A DNA stretch of 64,000 nucleotides from Semisulcospira habei. Its lineage: Eukaryota; Mollusca; Gastropoda; Semisulcospiridae. The position numbers and the translations under genes were made by a program. Below, piece by piece: positions 48,238 through 60,756 of the stretch. Each line of letters starts with the position of its first letter. Position 1 is the first letter of the stretch. The notes below the pieces were generated by a model. It was not told the origin of the DNA. It saw nothing but the letters and a program-made list of their open reading frames with translations, and did not search any database. The stretch is from the NCBI GenBank assembly GCA_036245525.1, contig BTPG01000004.1:211713507-211777506 (forward strand), given 5' to 3'.

Positions 48238-51200
48238 ATGGATAGTCAACTTAAGGCGTTGCAATGGAACGCCCGTAGTCTGGGCCAAAACTTGGATTAT
48301 CTAATACCAGCACTTGTATGAGAATAAATTACAGGTGCACTGCCAACAGTCACCAAACTGTACATTAAAAAAAAAACTCCCCAAACTACAAGGTTACTAC
48401 TACCCTCCTGTAGTAAACAAAACCACAGGCACAACGAAAATACATACGGCTACATATGTTAAGACTGATGTTACATACCACCCTATCCCCTCTCCCGTCC
48501 CACCATCCTTGGCCACAGTCTATCGTTGTGCTATAGCTATTCACTCGGCAAACGGTCTACATATAAACATCTTTAATACATATATTCCTAAATCCCCCCA
48601 CCCGCCCGACACTGAGTGGATAGTGCAAGTCTCAGACCCACAGGCCGAGTGGCTTGTTGTAGGGTACTTCAATGCCAGACATTCCCTCTGGGACAACCTT
48701 GTGTGTGAGTCCGCTACGAGTAACCAAAAAGCCTTCCTGGCTGACCAAATCATAGAATCTGATCTGTGTCTTCTAAACAGTGATGTCACTACTAGAGTGC
48801 CTGATAAATCAGACCACCTTCCTTCTGCTATAGACGTGTCCCTGGTATCACCTGGTCTGTTTCCTACGGTTGACTGGGAGGTCGGAGAGGAAACTCTCGG
48901 TAGCGACCACCTACCGATCTCAATTGCTGTCCACGTGAATTTTCGTTCTCAGTCAAGCTTTCTAGAACTTACCTATAATTATAAGAAAGCTAACTGGTCG
49001 AAATTCGGGGTCCTCTTAGAGTTTCAGTCCGACAACCTAAAATCCGAAGATGTAGATGTCTACTGCGCCAATGTCACCAAACATATACTTAGTGCAGCGG
49101 ATACGGCTATTCCCAAAACAGCTAGAAACAGAAACAAAGACACCAGGCCAACAATTCTTGGTGGAATGAAGAATGTGAGAAAGCAAAGAAAGACAAAAGA
49201 AAAACGTATAAAATATGGACAAAGGTTAGATCACAGGAGAACCACACAATGATAAGGGCTAAAATAGCATGTAATAGAGCTACAGCTAAGGCTAAAAGGC
49301 GTTCTTCTCAAGCTCTATGTCTTCTCAGATACACTCGCATACTGATCTCTCAAAAGCCCGGAAAAGCATAAAAATCATCAAAAATGTATATAACTTGCCC
49401 GATCCCCCAGTAGAAGTGAACGGCGTCACAACTTTTGAAGATGCAGGTAAAGCTGAGGCTTTCGCTCGGGTTTTTGCGTCGGTTAGCCAATCCTCTTCCC
49501 TCCCTGAAAGCGTCCGCTCGTTTAGAACTCGGGTAAAAGTTAGGGCGGAATATAGCGATCCGTTCCCTGACAACTCCTTGTCTATAAATCACCCCATTAC
49601 CCTCAAAGAACTGAAGGAAGCAATCTCATCTGTATCATCCCCGAGCGTTTCTGTTGGTCCCGATGACATTTCACATCACATGATTAGCAATTTCCCCGAG
49701 AAGTTTTTACACATCATTCTTGGTCTTTTCCAAACCTGCTGGGAGAGCGGAGAGCTCCCAAAGTCGTGGAAGCAGAGTACTGTAAACCAAAAAAACTCAC
49801 AAGCAGTTACAGACCCATTTCTCACCTCTCATCTTAGTAAACTCTACGAAAGAATCGTAAAAAGTAGACTGGAATATTTTGTGGAATCCAGAAACATCCT
49901 TCCAGACTGTCAGGCAGGATTTAGAAAAGCTCGCTCAGTTACGGACCATCTAGCATCTCTCACTTCCCAAGTGAAGACAGTCCTCAACAAGAAGAAGTGC
50001 ATTACAGCTACTTTCTTCGATGTCCGCAGAGCTTTTGACTCTGTCTGGCAGAGAAGGCTGCTGTTTAAATTGAAACAAATCGGCCTCTCGGGGCGCATCT
50101 ATTAGTATGTCCGTAGTTTTCTCCATGGCAGAACTTTCTCAGTCAGGGTGGGAAAGTGTCTGTCAGCCCCACAGATCGTGGACTGCGGCGTGCCCCAGGG
50201 CACTGTGATTGCCCCAATACTCTACAACATAATGCTGTCTCCCTTCCTTCCTTAAGTTGTCTGGCAAAAACAACCCAAAAGAATTGACAACTATGTATAT
50301 TACGCAATACGTTGACGACTTGGTGATCTGGCAATCCTCCAAGATTTTCAAAAGCTTCTCTATCAATAGGTGCTTGACAAAACCCAAGAACACATTCTAT
50401 TAACGGCTTTGCCTTGGCCAAGGAGAAAACCCAACTTATATTCTTCACCAAGACATCTACAAACCAACATACTCCCTTGAAAATGTGCAGCTAGTGTCGT
50501 GTTCTCAGGTAAAATTCCTAGGGGTCATCTTCACTCCGAACTTAAGCTGGAATGCGCACATAAACTACCTCATCAAAAAAGCCCAGAGTGCTCTGAACCT
50601 AATAAGAATAATAAGAAAGCAGTCGTGGGGGCACGACACAAAGACCCTCCTCCATCTCTGCCAAGCCCTGGTCCGCTCCAGGCTCTCCTATGGTCAGGAG
50701 TGCTATTTCGCTGCCCCACAATCGCTTCTCTCAAAGCTTACCTCCATCGATTCCCAGCTTGTTTAATTAGCACTTGGCGTCCCGGTTCACTGCGAAACAT
50801 GTGCAGCCTATACAGAGGCTGGGATCTTGCCCCTGGCTTACCACAGAAAGCTGCAAGTGTCCAAATTTGTCAGCAGAACCTTTACCGTTCCAAACTCAGC
50901 CACCCATTTCCTTGTAAAAGACAAGAAATGGAACAAATTCAAAGCTAGCTGGAAAAACCACACGCTTGAATCCATAACAAGCTACACAGTGACATTACTG
51001 ACTCCCCAGATAATTCTTTGGGGAAGTCGCTCCAAAACCAGTCCCTCTACAGCCACCATGGTTTTTTTGAGGCCGCCCTGAAAGTCAGCATTGAGGGCCA
51101 TAGCACCAACAAGACCTCCAGCCCTCAATTGCTTGTGGCTCGGGTGCGGGAGTCGTTAATTAAATACCAACATCATCTCCAAATCTATACTGATGGTTCC

Positions 51201-52072
51201 GTGCTGGAGTATGGCCGGACCGGGGCCGGCTTCTCCATACCCTCCCTCAATACATGTAAAAGCTTCTATCTTGGACTAGGCTTCTGCATCTTTTCGGCTG
51301 AAATGACCGCTATCATCTCCGTACTTCAGTTTCTCATTTCCTATCCCCGCACTCCATTCAGAGTTGTGGTTTGTGTGGACTCGCAAGCTGTCCTAGGCCA
51401 TTTGCTCCTCTCGGTCTCGATCCCGACCCCACCTCCTTCAGGAAATCCTCTCACTCTCAAACGCCATCATAAGACAAGGAACTCAGCTGGATTTCCACTT
51501 GGATCCCAAGTCACGTTGGGATTAGAGGCAACGAACTGGCGGATAACGCTGCCAGAGTCGGCGCTTTCAATGTTCCCCCAACTCAGCAACTTCACATTCT
51601 CCCTTCTACCTCTGAACTAAACTCCAAATATTGCAATCTCATCCAAAATTGCTGGAAAAGGGAGAAGCGAGAACTGTGTGCCGTGAAAGAAAAGCGATGC
51701 TTCGCAGATCCTTCCCCCTTTCTCCCTAAACTCCCTAGATCTCAAACGGAGATCATCCATAGGTTCAGAACGAGATCCTGGAAGCTGAAGTTCACCCAGA
51801 CCCTATGTCACTGCGGGGAGACAGCCGGCCTAGAGCACTTTCTGCTTCTATGCCGCCTGCCTCCTCCACAGCTCTCCAGAGTTAGACAATCATGTCAGGC
51901 TCGCGACATCAGAAACCTCTTCCAAATCCTATCTGATCATTCTCTGGCCGTGGAGCTGGCGAAAGCCATCCACTCTTCAACAGGTCACGTTATATATTTA
52001 AATTGGGCAGTTGAGGCAGTGCAGGAACCGGTGTTTTTTAAAATAATTTTTGCCTTGTTTGAAAATTTGTAG
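48238..52072 (+). pseudogene. ORF2 (endonuclease, RT, RNase H) of the I-like LINE
   Basis: The ATG gives LKALQWNARSLGQNLDYL, the endonuclease start, then a stop. Other blocks: SDHLPISIAV (endonuclease end), VGPDDISHHMI, QAGFRKARSVTDHLA, FFDVRRAFDSVWQ, CGVPQGTVIAPILY, and YVDDLVIW with both Asp intact (50308-50319). RNase H: IYTDGSVLEYG, FSAEMTAI, CVDSQAVL and, after a shift, SHVGIRGNELAD, so all four acidic residues can be located. A final CHCGETAGLEHFLLLC motif follows. At least five frame breaks; not functional. Confidence 0.8.
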
Positions 52073-52755
52073 TAGGGCTGAATGTTGGAATTTGCTGGAA
52101 ATGTCTTGTCAGATGAAAGGAGACATGTTTGGTGCTTTGATTCATACCATCCTGAGCTTATCCAGTGGACAATTGTGGGCCTATGTTCAGTTGCCGTTGA
52201 CGTAGTGATTTGAGGGGCACGCTGATTTCAGCTGTGCTTGGGTGTGGGGTTGGTAAGGAATCAGGTTCATAGCCAAGAAATGAGACTGTCAATGTGCTGG
52301 TTTTTTTTTCGTTATTTTGTGCATGGCAAATGTGCAGCTGGTGGGCGGTATTGTTTTTTTAGGGGATTGAAATATTAGGGGATGCCTGGGACTGACTATG
52401 GCTAAGAGACTGGACAGTACGGAAACGGCACTGTGTTCCGTGGCCAACACTATCGACTTACATATAAACAACAGAGATGGGTACGTCCCATCTAAGATGG
52501 CTAACAACGACGCCCTAAGCCAAAATTCTTTTATAACTGTGCGTGGTCTTTGTTAGCCGCATATGCACCAGCCCACACTCCTTGCATACACAATGATTAT
52601 AACAGCGAAGTCATAAAAACACCACATACCACCTATTTTTTCCCCCGATAAATTATATTATATTATAATTATTAGCTATGTTTTATCCTATAATCATAAT
52701 AATCTACCTGTCTCCAATCACCTCGTTGTTGCGAGAGACGTTAAAAATCAAGAAA

Positions 52756-53233
52756 CAACAAACAACAGTCGTACTTCTTTATGTCAGTTCCGGTTCAAGT
52801 TAGTTTAACCTTTGGATGCTAACGTGAATCTTCTCTGGCTTTGACAATCACATTGTAACCGTATTACTGCAGTGAATATGCTCATAGGTAGCGACGATCG
52901 CTTTATCCGAAGAAATAAAACATCAACAACAAAAAAAGAACTGTGTGCCATTCCGTAGATCCAGGCCATTGTTTCTTTACAATTTCGTCAAGACTGATAG
53001 GTGTTTTAGTGTTGTAGTCTCTTTCTGTTATTTCGTACCTTTTTGCATTTAAAAAACTAAACTGCCATGGTTGTAAAACTATAGCGTGCGCGCGTGTGTG
53101 TGTGTACTTAGCTTTAGTATAGTTTAATGACTTATTTTATAAAAGTAAAGTGTTTGAATGACGTCCATCGTGTTGTGTTGTTCTGTGTGTGTGTTCGTGT
53201 GCGTGCGCGCGTTTGTGTGTGTGTGTGTGCGCG
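52756..53233. other. No gene; TG-rich at the right end
   Basis: Ordinary AT-rich sequence becoming TG/GC-rich from 53090. Confidence 0.4.
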
Positions 53234-54190
53234 AGCCTGTACTTTATGGTGAAGCTGATGGAGTTACTTCGCCATATCCTGTCCAGCCTGGCCATTGCGG
53301 ATGTTGCTGTACCTATCCTGATACGGATCTCTGCTATGCAACTACCGTCTTTGGACAGGGTGGCTCCCAAGTACTTGAAGCTATTGACCTCTTCTAGCTT
53401 CTGGCCGTTCATGTGAATGTTGCTGCTGCTGTCGCTTGTGGTGTTGATCATCACTTTGCTTTTATCCGTACTGATCTCCATGCCATAAGACCCTGCGCTA
53501 CTTGAAAGTTTGTCTGTCAGGTTTTGAAGCTCACTATTGCTGCCTGCCATGAGGTCAATGTCGTCTGCGAATCGAAGATTGCACAGGGATCTGCCACCAA
53601 TAGAGATTGAAGTATGGTGGTCGTGGAGGGTTTCCTGCATGATCTTCAGGCTTTACAGTACAGGCTTTACAAGTACAGGCTTTACAAGTCCCTCGTAGTA
53701 CAGGCTTTACAAGTCCCTCGTAGTGTCTATTCTACTCTACGGCTGTGAGACTTGGACACTGCTTGCAGACTCAGAAAAGAAAATCCAGGCCTTTGAGAAC
53801 AAGTGCCTGAGGAAGTTGCTCCGCATCTCGTACCGCGAGCACAAGACCAACGAATATGTACGGAGCATCGTCACTTCCCTGGTGGGCCCACATGAACCCC
53901 TTCTGGCAACCGTGAAACGGCGCAAGCTTGCTTGGTTTGGCCACGTGACCCGACACAACACCTTGTCCAAGACTATCCTCCAAGGCACTCTCGAAGGAAG
54001 TCGTCGGCGAGATCGTCAGAGAAAGAGTTGGGTCGCAAACATAAAAGAATGGACCGAACTCGAGATGCCAGACTGCTTGCCACCGCCCAAAATAGAACTC
54101 AGTGGAGAGCACTGTCTGTTGCTGCTGCCTTTCAGTCCCCCCAGCGCCCAGTTCGGGCAAAGGGACTGATGATGATGATGATGATGATGT
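53234..54190 (+). mobile_element. RTE-like copy with inverted 5' part
   Basis: The minus strand 53642-53234 encodes RT (LRFADDIDLMAGS, FKYLGATLSKDG) up to FTIKYRL. The plus strand from about 53690 continues with YKSLVVSILLYGCETWTL and RRKLAWFGHVTRHN to the end, then (TGA)n. Read together the two halves form one continuous protein order, so the 5' part was inverted during insertion. At the junction (53641-53727) the motif tacaggctttacaag is repeated four times. Possible target duplication: tgtgtgcgcgag left (ends 53235) and a near copy at 54189. Confidence 0.85.
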
Positions 54191-54500
54191 GTGCGCGCGA
54201 GAGAGAGAGTTTGTTGTTGTGTGTGTGTGTGTGTCCAGGTCTGTAAATCTGGTGGGGGAGGGGGGGGGGGTTGGCGACGGGGGGGGGGGGGGGGGTGAGG
54301 GGTCGGCGACGGGGGGGGGGGGGGGGGGCGGTGTGGGGGGGGGGTGTTCGTCGGTGTGTGTGTGTGTGTCCAGGTCTGTAAATCTGACGTACCGGAAAGG
54401 GGGGGGGGGGGTGGCGACGGGAGGGAGGGGTCGGCGACGGGGGAGGTGGGGGGTGTTCCTTGGTTTGCCCCTCCCCCCCCCCCGCCCCGCGTTCTGGACC
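54191..54500. repeat. G-rich tandem region
   Basis: Many runs of 8-18 G with repeated gtccaggtctgtaaatctg (54232 and about 54368) and ggcgacggg motifs, period about 137 bp. The plus strand has strong G-quadruplex potential. Confidence 0.8.
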
Positions 54501-54817
54501 CCCCCCCTACCCCCCCGGATCCTCCTTTGTCTCGCTAGCACCGAAAGCGCTCGCGTCGAGCGAGACTTTTAAAACCACTCGCTTTCGTCGAATGGTCGAG
54601 CGCTAAAAATGCTTTGTCCAATAAAAACAGGCACGCCTTCGCTTTTTGATAGGTTTTGTTTTGTTTTAGTAAATAGAGGCCATCATCGTATCTCGTAGGT
54701 CAGTCGCAATTTTGGAAAGCACTAGCTTTTTCACAAAGGTTTTCTTGCCGATAATTTATCAAATTAAGCGTTATATTGACCACATTCTAGACCGTCTTTA
54801 TATAAATTTAAAACAAA
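54501..54817. other. No recognised feature
   Basis: Phrases such as gaccacattctagaccg recur near 35538 (accacattctagaccg), so part may be an unnamed dispersed repeat. Confidence 0.3.
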
Positions 54818-55110
54818 AATGAAGACTTATTAGCCATTGTGAGAAAACGCAAACTGAAGTGGTATGGGCATGTCACGCGTTCAGCAGGGCTTGCCAAAAC
54901 AATCCTGCAAGGCACTGTGCAAGGAGGACGAAGGAGAGGAAGACAGAGGAAAAGATGGGAGGACAATATCTCAGAGTGGACAGGACTGAAGCTGGGCGAT
55001 TCGCTGAGAATGGCAGAGAACAGAGAGGAATGGAGAGAGCTGGTTGCCAAGTCATCAGTGGTGCCCCAACGGTCGGCAAGACTACGGGATATAGATAGAT
55101 AGATAGATAG
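54818..55110 (+). pseudogene. RTE-like 3' fragment ending in (GATA)n
   Basis: An 87-codon frame (RKRKLKWYGHVTRSAG, TILQGTVQGG, RKRWEDNISEWTG) is the tail of an RTE-like ORF, closely related to the fragment at 4236 and to 53930-54060. It runs straight into tagatagatagatag. Strong 5' truncation. Confidence 0.8.
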
Positions 55111-55405
55111 AAAACAAAAATAATCTCTAATTTTTTTAAATTTATTTTTTAAAATTATTATTATTTTTTAAGAACAGCAATTAAATTCATTTAGGGATGA
55201 GATACAAGACTTTCAAAGTATATATATAAGCAACCCAAAACAAAACCCCAAAAAAGTTATGAAAATAAAATGCAGCAGTTCTTTCCCTTACCCTGAAGAC
55301 ACTTCCCACGACGCACTGAGCTCTATCACCTCGCACATCACTTTCTTGTACACTGCTGTGGCGGAAGTCACATTTCGAGGACTGTATACCATTTGGAGTG
55401 CATAC
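55111..55405. other. Intron, AT-rich
   Basis: Nothing recognised; the host donor lies at its right edge. Confidence 0.5.
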
Positions 55406-55595
55406 CTTAGTGTTGGAAATGCCCGTGAAATAGGCTGGCGTGGAATAGGGTATCTTGTCCATATGCGGGAACTGGTCGTCGGCATGCTTCGCAAACCATT
55501 GGTTGAGGGTAAGGTTAGCTCCACGACCTTGTGTGATAACTGTTCTGAATATGTCCTGAAACCCGCGAGCAAGGTCAGCATCGTCCCAATAAACC
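55406..55595 (-). CDS. Host gene second coding exon (5' limit uncertain)
   Basis: The frame VYWDDADLARGFQDIF then LTLNQWFAKHADDQFP and MDKIPYSTPAYFTGISNTK ends at donor ACTAAG/GTATGC in phase 0. A branch-point-like ctaac and an acceptor gggcgtcag lie at 55596, but that acceptor does not match the phase of exon 1, so another exon or another acceptor may exist. A TTAA-MITE begins only 72 bases upstream. Composition and the WDD, YSTPAYF pattern look like a conserved domain I cannot name. Confidence 0.65.
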
Positions 55596-55670
55596 CTGAC
55601 GCCCAAGCGCGGGAGATTGGTTGTATTTATCAAACGCGGTGTTAGAAGACAGAGAATCAGAGAGAATTAA

Positions 55671-55922
55671 CCCCTTCACTGCCGAGAAAAAGTGAACACG
55701 ATCCAAATGCAAGAGAATAGATCCTCGTGAGCCGCCGCGACTGCGGGGGCTCATGTGGATCTTTGCCTCTTGTTGAGACCAATTTGTATTCACGCTTCTT
55801 CGACAGTGTTGGCGTTTGGTTCTTGAATGAATCAAGTTTCAGAAAAACAAATGCACGTACAGCTTACGCACAGTGGCAGGGAAGGGTGACCCCTTCCCTG
55901 CCACTGTGCGTAAGCTGTACGA
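55671..55922. mobile_element. TTAA-flanked composite MITE near exon 2
   Basis: TTAA at 55667-55670 and 55923-55926. It contains the atcctcgtgagcc hairpin (55725-55764), as at 12342, and a second, perfect palindrome (55861-55920; gcttacgcacagtggcaggg). It sits in the host intron between exons 1 and 2. Confidence 0.7.
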
Positions 55923-55976
55923 TTAACAGTTGTAACAGCGCAAATGCTGTGATGTTAAAAGGCAAGGGGTATTTAC

Positions 55977-56450
55977 CTGAAATGTGTCCAGCATCATCTT
56001 CGGTATTTGTTCATTTTTTGGACTTCTTTTGTTATTTTCCCATTCTGGATGCTTAGCTGCCGCTTTTTCAGCAAAACCACCATACTCTCTACTTTGGCCA
56101 CCTTTGCTCCTGCATACGGCCTTAAAGCTGCGCCCTTTTGTAGTACACAATCGGGACACTCTTCCACTGCTTGTTGTCGGACCTGCTGTGTCTTCTATCA
56201 CACATGACTGGCGCGGACCTCTGCTGCCGCGTGGCTGTTGCCATCTGCGTCCTCCAACTGTGGACTGGTTTCCTCTAAATCCTCCCTGAGGCGGGTTCGA
56301 GCGTTTTGTGAAATACTGATGCTGTCCTGGATGTTTTGATGGAGATCTCGATGGACTTCTTTCTGGACTTCTCGATCGACTTCTTTCTGGACTTGCCTTC
56401 TTTGAGGGAAAGTTAGTCCTTGGATTACCCCGCCTTCTCGGCCTAGACAT
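55977..56450 (-). CDS. Host gene first coding exon (RS-rich N-terminus)
   Basis: A true ATG (56450) opens 158 codons, MSRPRRRGNPRTNFPSKK, then repeats such as ERSRSRSPERSPSRSPS, a Gly/Gln/Arg-rich part (FRGNQSTVGGRRW) and a Lys-rich helix ending PKMMLDTFQ. The donor TTTCAG/GTAAAT is strong, phase 0. RS repeats suggest nuclear or RNA-associated localisation. Linkage to the other exons rests on strand, order and the absence of another candidate start; upstream non-coding exons cannot be excluded. Confidence 0.65.
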
Positions 56451-57084
56451 TTTTTTAAATATACCAGCACTATTAAGTTAATGATGCAAATTATTTTTTC
56501 TTCAAGTAATCCTGCGGTTTCGGGGGAAGTGTAATATCCTCAATACTGGAATTCACAAAATTACATGGCGAAGGGATGCGTCCTGCTGTTCAGCTCAGTT
56601 CCAGTTTTATTTTTCTAGTTTGTGATGTGTCTGCTCTCGAAATAGTCCTTACCCGCTCCATTGCACATATCATTTATAGGTCTTCCTCGAGGCGATCTGG
56701 ACGGACGTTTTTCTGATAACTGGAAAGGATGATGGTCGTCCGGTTAAGCCCTTCCTTGCACATGAAAGGTGAAAACGATCCGACTGCAAGAGAAAAAGTC
56801 CTCATCATTTGTAAAATATTCTATCGGGCGACAGGTGAATAACTTGAGCATACAGGAATAATATCTCGTTCTAGCTTAATCTGTTGTTTTGTATTAGCAG
56901 CAAGTTGTCCAAAATGTTCACAGTATTCGAACACAGTTCTTTGAAAATTTAAAACACTTGTGGCAAATTACGGTTGTAGTAAATACACACTGGCTGAAAG
57001 AATGTTTTCCACTTATTAGGGTCGGTGTGTATTTTTATGTATGTATGGCATTCAGCGCCGACATGCGACATCAGTACATGAATC
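56451..57084. other. Upstream region of the host gene with a MITE relic
   Basis: At 56744 TTAAGCCCTTCCTTGC and then gatccgactgcaagagaaa resemble the left end of the MITE at 55671. No promoter motif can be assigned with confidence. Confidence 0.4.
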
Positions 57085-57195
57085 AACCATGATCTTTCAA
57101 AGGTGGTGCCAGAATATTAACCATAATCGTCAAGGGTGTTGCCAGAAGAGCTTGCGCCATTTGGGCGCCAATCTATTCAGGCACCACCCTTGACT
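57085..57195. mobile_element. Decayed hairpin MITE
   Basis: tcaagggtgttgccagaaga and gcaccacccttga flank a gcgccatttgggcgcc core, the same palindrome as in M1-M3, with a partial left-arm duplication. Confidence 0.6.
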
Positions 57196-57290
57196 GATTA
57201 CCACATATCTGTCTCGTGATATTATCTATAAAACGACAACTCCCAATATATGAGAATGTTTATTACCTGATGCAGAGCGAGCTTTGCGAA

Positions 57291-57350
57291 TAAAACACGT
57301 GCACACAAAACCCCTAAAATGGGTAACTTTCTGTACCATCCATACCTCAT
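57291..57350 (-). mobile_element. Isolated end of the TIR unit
   Basis: cacaaaacccctaaaatggg then taccatccatacc matches the reverse complement of the right ends of A and B. The rest of the unit is absent. Confidence 0.7.
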
Positions 57351-58614
57351 TAGTCGACTGCGTGGGTGAGCCGAAGTGAGACGGAGAGATACGAAAGGGG
57401 TTGGGGGGGGGGGTGGTTCTTGTAGTTGTGTGAGGGAGTAAATTGTTCATGTTGCTGCAAAATGAGGTTTGTTATTTGAGGGTGTGGTTGTTTTGTGAAA
57501 AAGTGTTGAGTTGCGTTGTGGTTCCGGGGTCATGTGGTGAGAGGTCATGTCTAGTGGCCAATTTTAGAGCAATGTATTTGTGCGCCAGCAACTTGATGTG
57601 AAGTGATTGTATGAGTGCGCAGTGTGAGAGAGGACGTATACTTTGGGGGAAGCTGCTGTTGTCTTGTGTCCTGCCCGACCTTTTGGTTCAACCTGTTGCT
57701 TTGTTTGTGGGTTTGTTGGTGTTATGTTTTCGTTTCGACTGCAACTCCTCTTGGATTGTATGCACAAATTGATTGAATGCAAATGACGTCACACAGCCAG
57801 CGTCGTTACGCGCGTCATCTGCTGCAGTCGGTCGTTTAGTGCAGTAGAAAGAGTGAAGGCTTTGGATGCGCCATTTTCTGATGTAATGCTAGGTCAGAGA
57901 AAGAAACCTAATGTTGCCAAAAGGTGTAATAGTTAAGTATTGTTTGTGGTCCTGCTGCCCGTTTGAGGGATGGACTAGAAAGTCGAGTTCTGAGCGAGTG
58001 AGAAGGCGACAATGGGGAAAAAATAGCCCAGCACTATTGGGGACACGTTGGCCACAACAATTACATGCTTGCAAATTAAAAGACTTTCAAAACTAACAAT
58101 TGTTGAGTTAAAAGAGGTTTTAAAACAGTTTTAATAAAAACTGTTGCCCGACACACTTCTAAAAACAACAGTTTCTCAGTTTTAAACCTTCTACCGCGTA
58201 CGAGGGAGGCCTTCGCCGGGCACGCCATAAACGCGATTGCTTCTCTTAGCTGGCCTGTAGTGTGGAATGGGAGACTTGGCCAACTGGACCCATCTGGTGC
58301 ACTCCAAATGTGTATTTGTGAGTGGATCAACGTGAAACTCGGTGCGCGCCTCTAAAATGACCTACTGATTCAACCGACACTGAAAATCTTTCATTAATAA
58401 GAGAGAATTGCAGCTCTATAAAATCAAAAGTGATGACCCCCCACCCCTTCCCTCCCCGCCAACCCCGCCCACCCAAATAATCATAATAAACTCAACCAGA
58501 GGTATGTTTAGTGAGGTATTTGTTTATTGTGTGTTGTGTCATTGTGCTTGACATTTCCAGTAATGCAGAAAAAGAAGGAATACACATTAAGTTGAAAGAA
58601 AAGAATGACAACAA
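57351..58614. other. No recognised feature
   Basis: Short frames only. The region is outside the coding part of the host gene as modelled. Confidence 0.35.
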
Positions 58615-58718
<104 letters not shown>

Positions 58719-60038
58719 AAGACAAAAGCCTCAGAGTGGGTTACCTACCATTTTATGTGAAAATGGGTTCCCATATTTCTATTTATTCTAGGGCTCTGGC
58801 ATTGATGCGAATGTTTAGAACTCACCTTATAACTAAGCTCTATAACTTAAAATAAAATAGACATTTTCTAGAAACAGAGACACAAGATGGGAAAAAAATG
58901 GGTTTCTACCAATAAAGTGGTTGCCTCTCACACAAAAACTGGCATTACAGTGAAAATGGGTGTCTTCACAACATTAGACGTCTGTAATAAGGTCAAGTTC
59001 ATGGAATACTTCTTTTTCACATTCATTTTTTTTTCAACTTAATGTGTATGTATGCTTTAACATTTTTAACATTGTATGGTGCAAAATTCAATAAACACTG
59101 TCCCGTAACCTTTCGATTATGAATTTTACAGAGGAAATCTTTTAAACATTGCTGCGTTTTGTCCTTCTGAAGCAAACAGTTTATCATGGCATTTATGTGA
59201 GAATCAACATAATGTATTCTGGAAATTAAAGGACTTTTTTTTATGTACTCTGGAGTTTCAGACAAACAGCAACAGAGCATTTTGAATATTAACCCTTATC
59301 ACTCGGAATACACCAGTGTGTGCAACAAGTGTGACTGAAATATTCCAAGGGTAGTGCCAGAATAGCTTGGCGCCTCTAGGCGCCAAGCTATTGTGGCACC
59401 ACCCTTGAACTAAAGCCATTGGTCTATGTCCTCATCTGTAAGTACTGTAATGTAGCTTGCATAAAATTATGGCAGTGAACAAATTTGAAGCTTTAAGCCT
59501 CAGTATGATGCGGGTCAAAAAGTGCGGAAAAATATGAAAGATAGAAAAAGACCCAGACGAAGAAACTAACACTTAACTTATTCTACCCCAGACACACCAC
59601 AACAAAATAAAGATCCTATGGGCGCCAAGCTATTCTGGCATCACCCTTGAACTATCATGGTGGATCTGTGTCCTGCACTGCAATGCAGTCTTCAGAAGAC
59701 GACTTCAACATTTGGGGATTCCGGTCTTGGGGAGAATGAGTTAAAATGACAGAACAGAACACTGACATTAATTAGTTAACTGACAACATAAGAAATCACT
59801 TGAAACTTCAGCCTTTATTAATCACATCAAAGGTGCATGCATTTAAAAACACAGTAATTGTTTGTAAACACTTCAAATCAAACAATCAAGAGCGGTCAAA
59901 CCTTTTTCTGGCAACTTTGTGATGAGGAAAACTAGTTCTTGCCTTCGGCACGTAAAAGGTTTCCGCGACTTATGTGCCTCTATTGATAAAATGAAGAGAG
60001 AAATATAATACCGAGTTCTAGCAAGTGCGACAATAAAG

Positions 60039-60756
60039 TTTAGCCGAGTTGGTGTACCTCATCCAGTGGCCTAGGTTAAACGCACCAGCGGTGCCAATGT
60101 TGCTATTTTGGCACCAGACCGGTCGCTCGGACCGGTCTGGTGCACCCGATCGGTTTAGAGCGTGTGCTTTCTGCACCTGTAATGGGCAACCTCGGAGAAA
60201 GAATCACGTGACCGTCGTTTGATTGCTGCAAAATAACATGAATAAAGAATAAACCCTTTCCCATATATGCAATCCGGCAATAATGCATCCATCCTTATGC
60301 TAGCACCACGTAACATTACGCGATTTAGCAGATTTGAAAAATAGCTTTTTTTAATCCTCAATGGAGGTGATTTTGCGACATCTGCGTCGTTTGCGGCAGA
60401 AAGCACCGTCATACCAATTGAAGTTCGAGAAATGAGCGCACTGCATGTACAATAGACTTTATTCAGTAGTGTGGGGCATGACACAAGCCTCCGTCATCTC
60501 AACACAAAACTGGCGTGTTAGGGGAGGTAAAAGGCGCGGCTAAAAGTTAAAACCGCAAACGAACCTTTTTTTCGACTGCCATCACAATCTTCCGCGTGAA
60601 CGTACGAGACCACACTACAAGTGCAGAAGCCAACCTACGCGTGCAGTTCTGGTGCACATGACCGGTCCGAGCGACGGGTCTGGTGCGAAAATAGCAACAA
60701 TGGCGCCGCTGGTGCGTTTAACCTAGGTAGAGGGCGAGGTATACCAACTCAGCTAA
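60039..60756. mobile_element. Nested TIR element in unit C
   Basis: Third copy of the element at 14325, with accggtcgctcggaccggtc intact at the left end. Confidence 0.7.

Larger units (their letters stand above)
45541..52755 (+). mobile_element. I-like LINE (gag knuckles, endonuclease, RT, RNase H), decayed
   Basis: ORF1 with three CCHC knuckles and ORF2 with endonuclease, RT, RNase H and a C-terminal CCHC-like motif are in the order typical of the I group (I/Nimb). The 3' UTR ends gagacgttaaaaatcaag with a CAA-rich tail. Both ORFs carry several frameshifts. The 5' limit is approximate; no target duplication was found. Confidence 0.8.

Noticed and set aside
53171..53233. Firm target-site duplication for the inverted RTE copy
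   Set aside because: The candidate (tgtgtgcgcgag) lies in TG/GC low-complexity DNA and differs by one CG unit on the other side; kept only as a possibility.
58076..58330. 84-codon minus-strand frame upstream of the host gene
   Set aside because: No splice sites, no motif and no link to the gene model; left unannotated.
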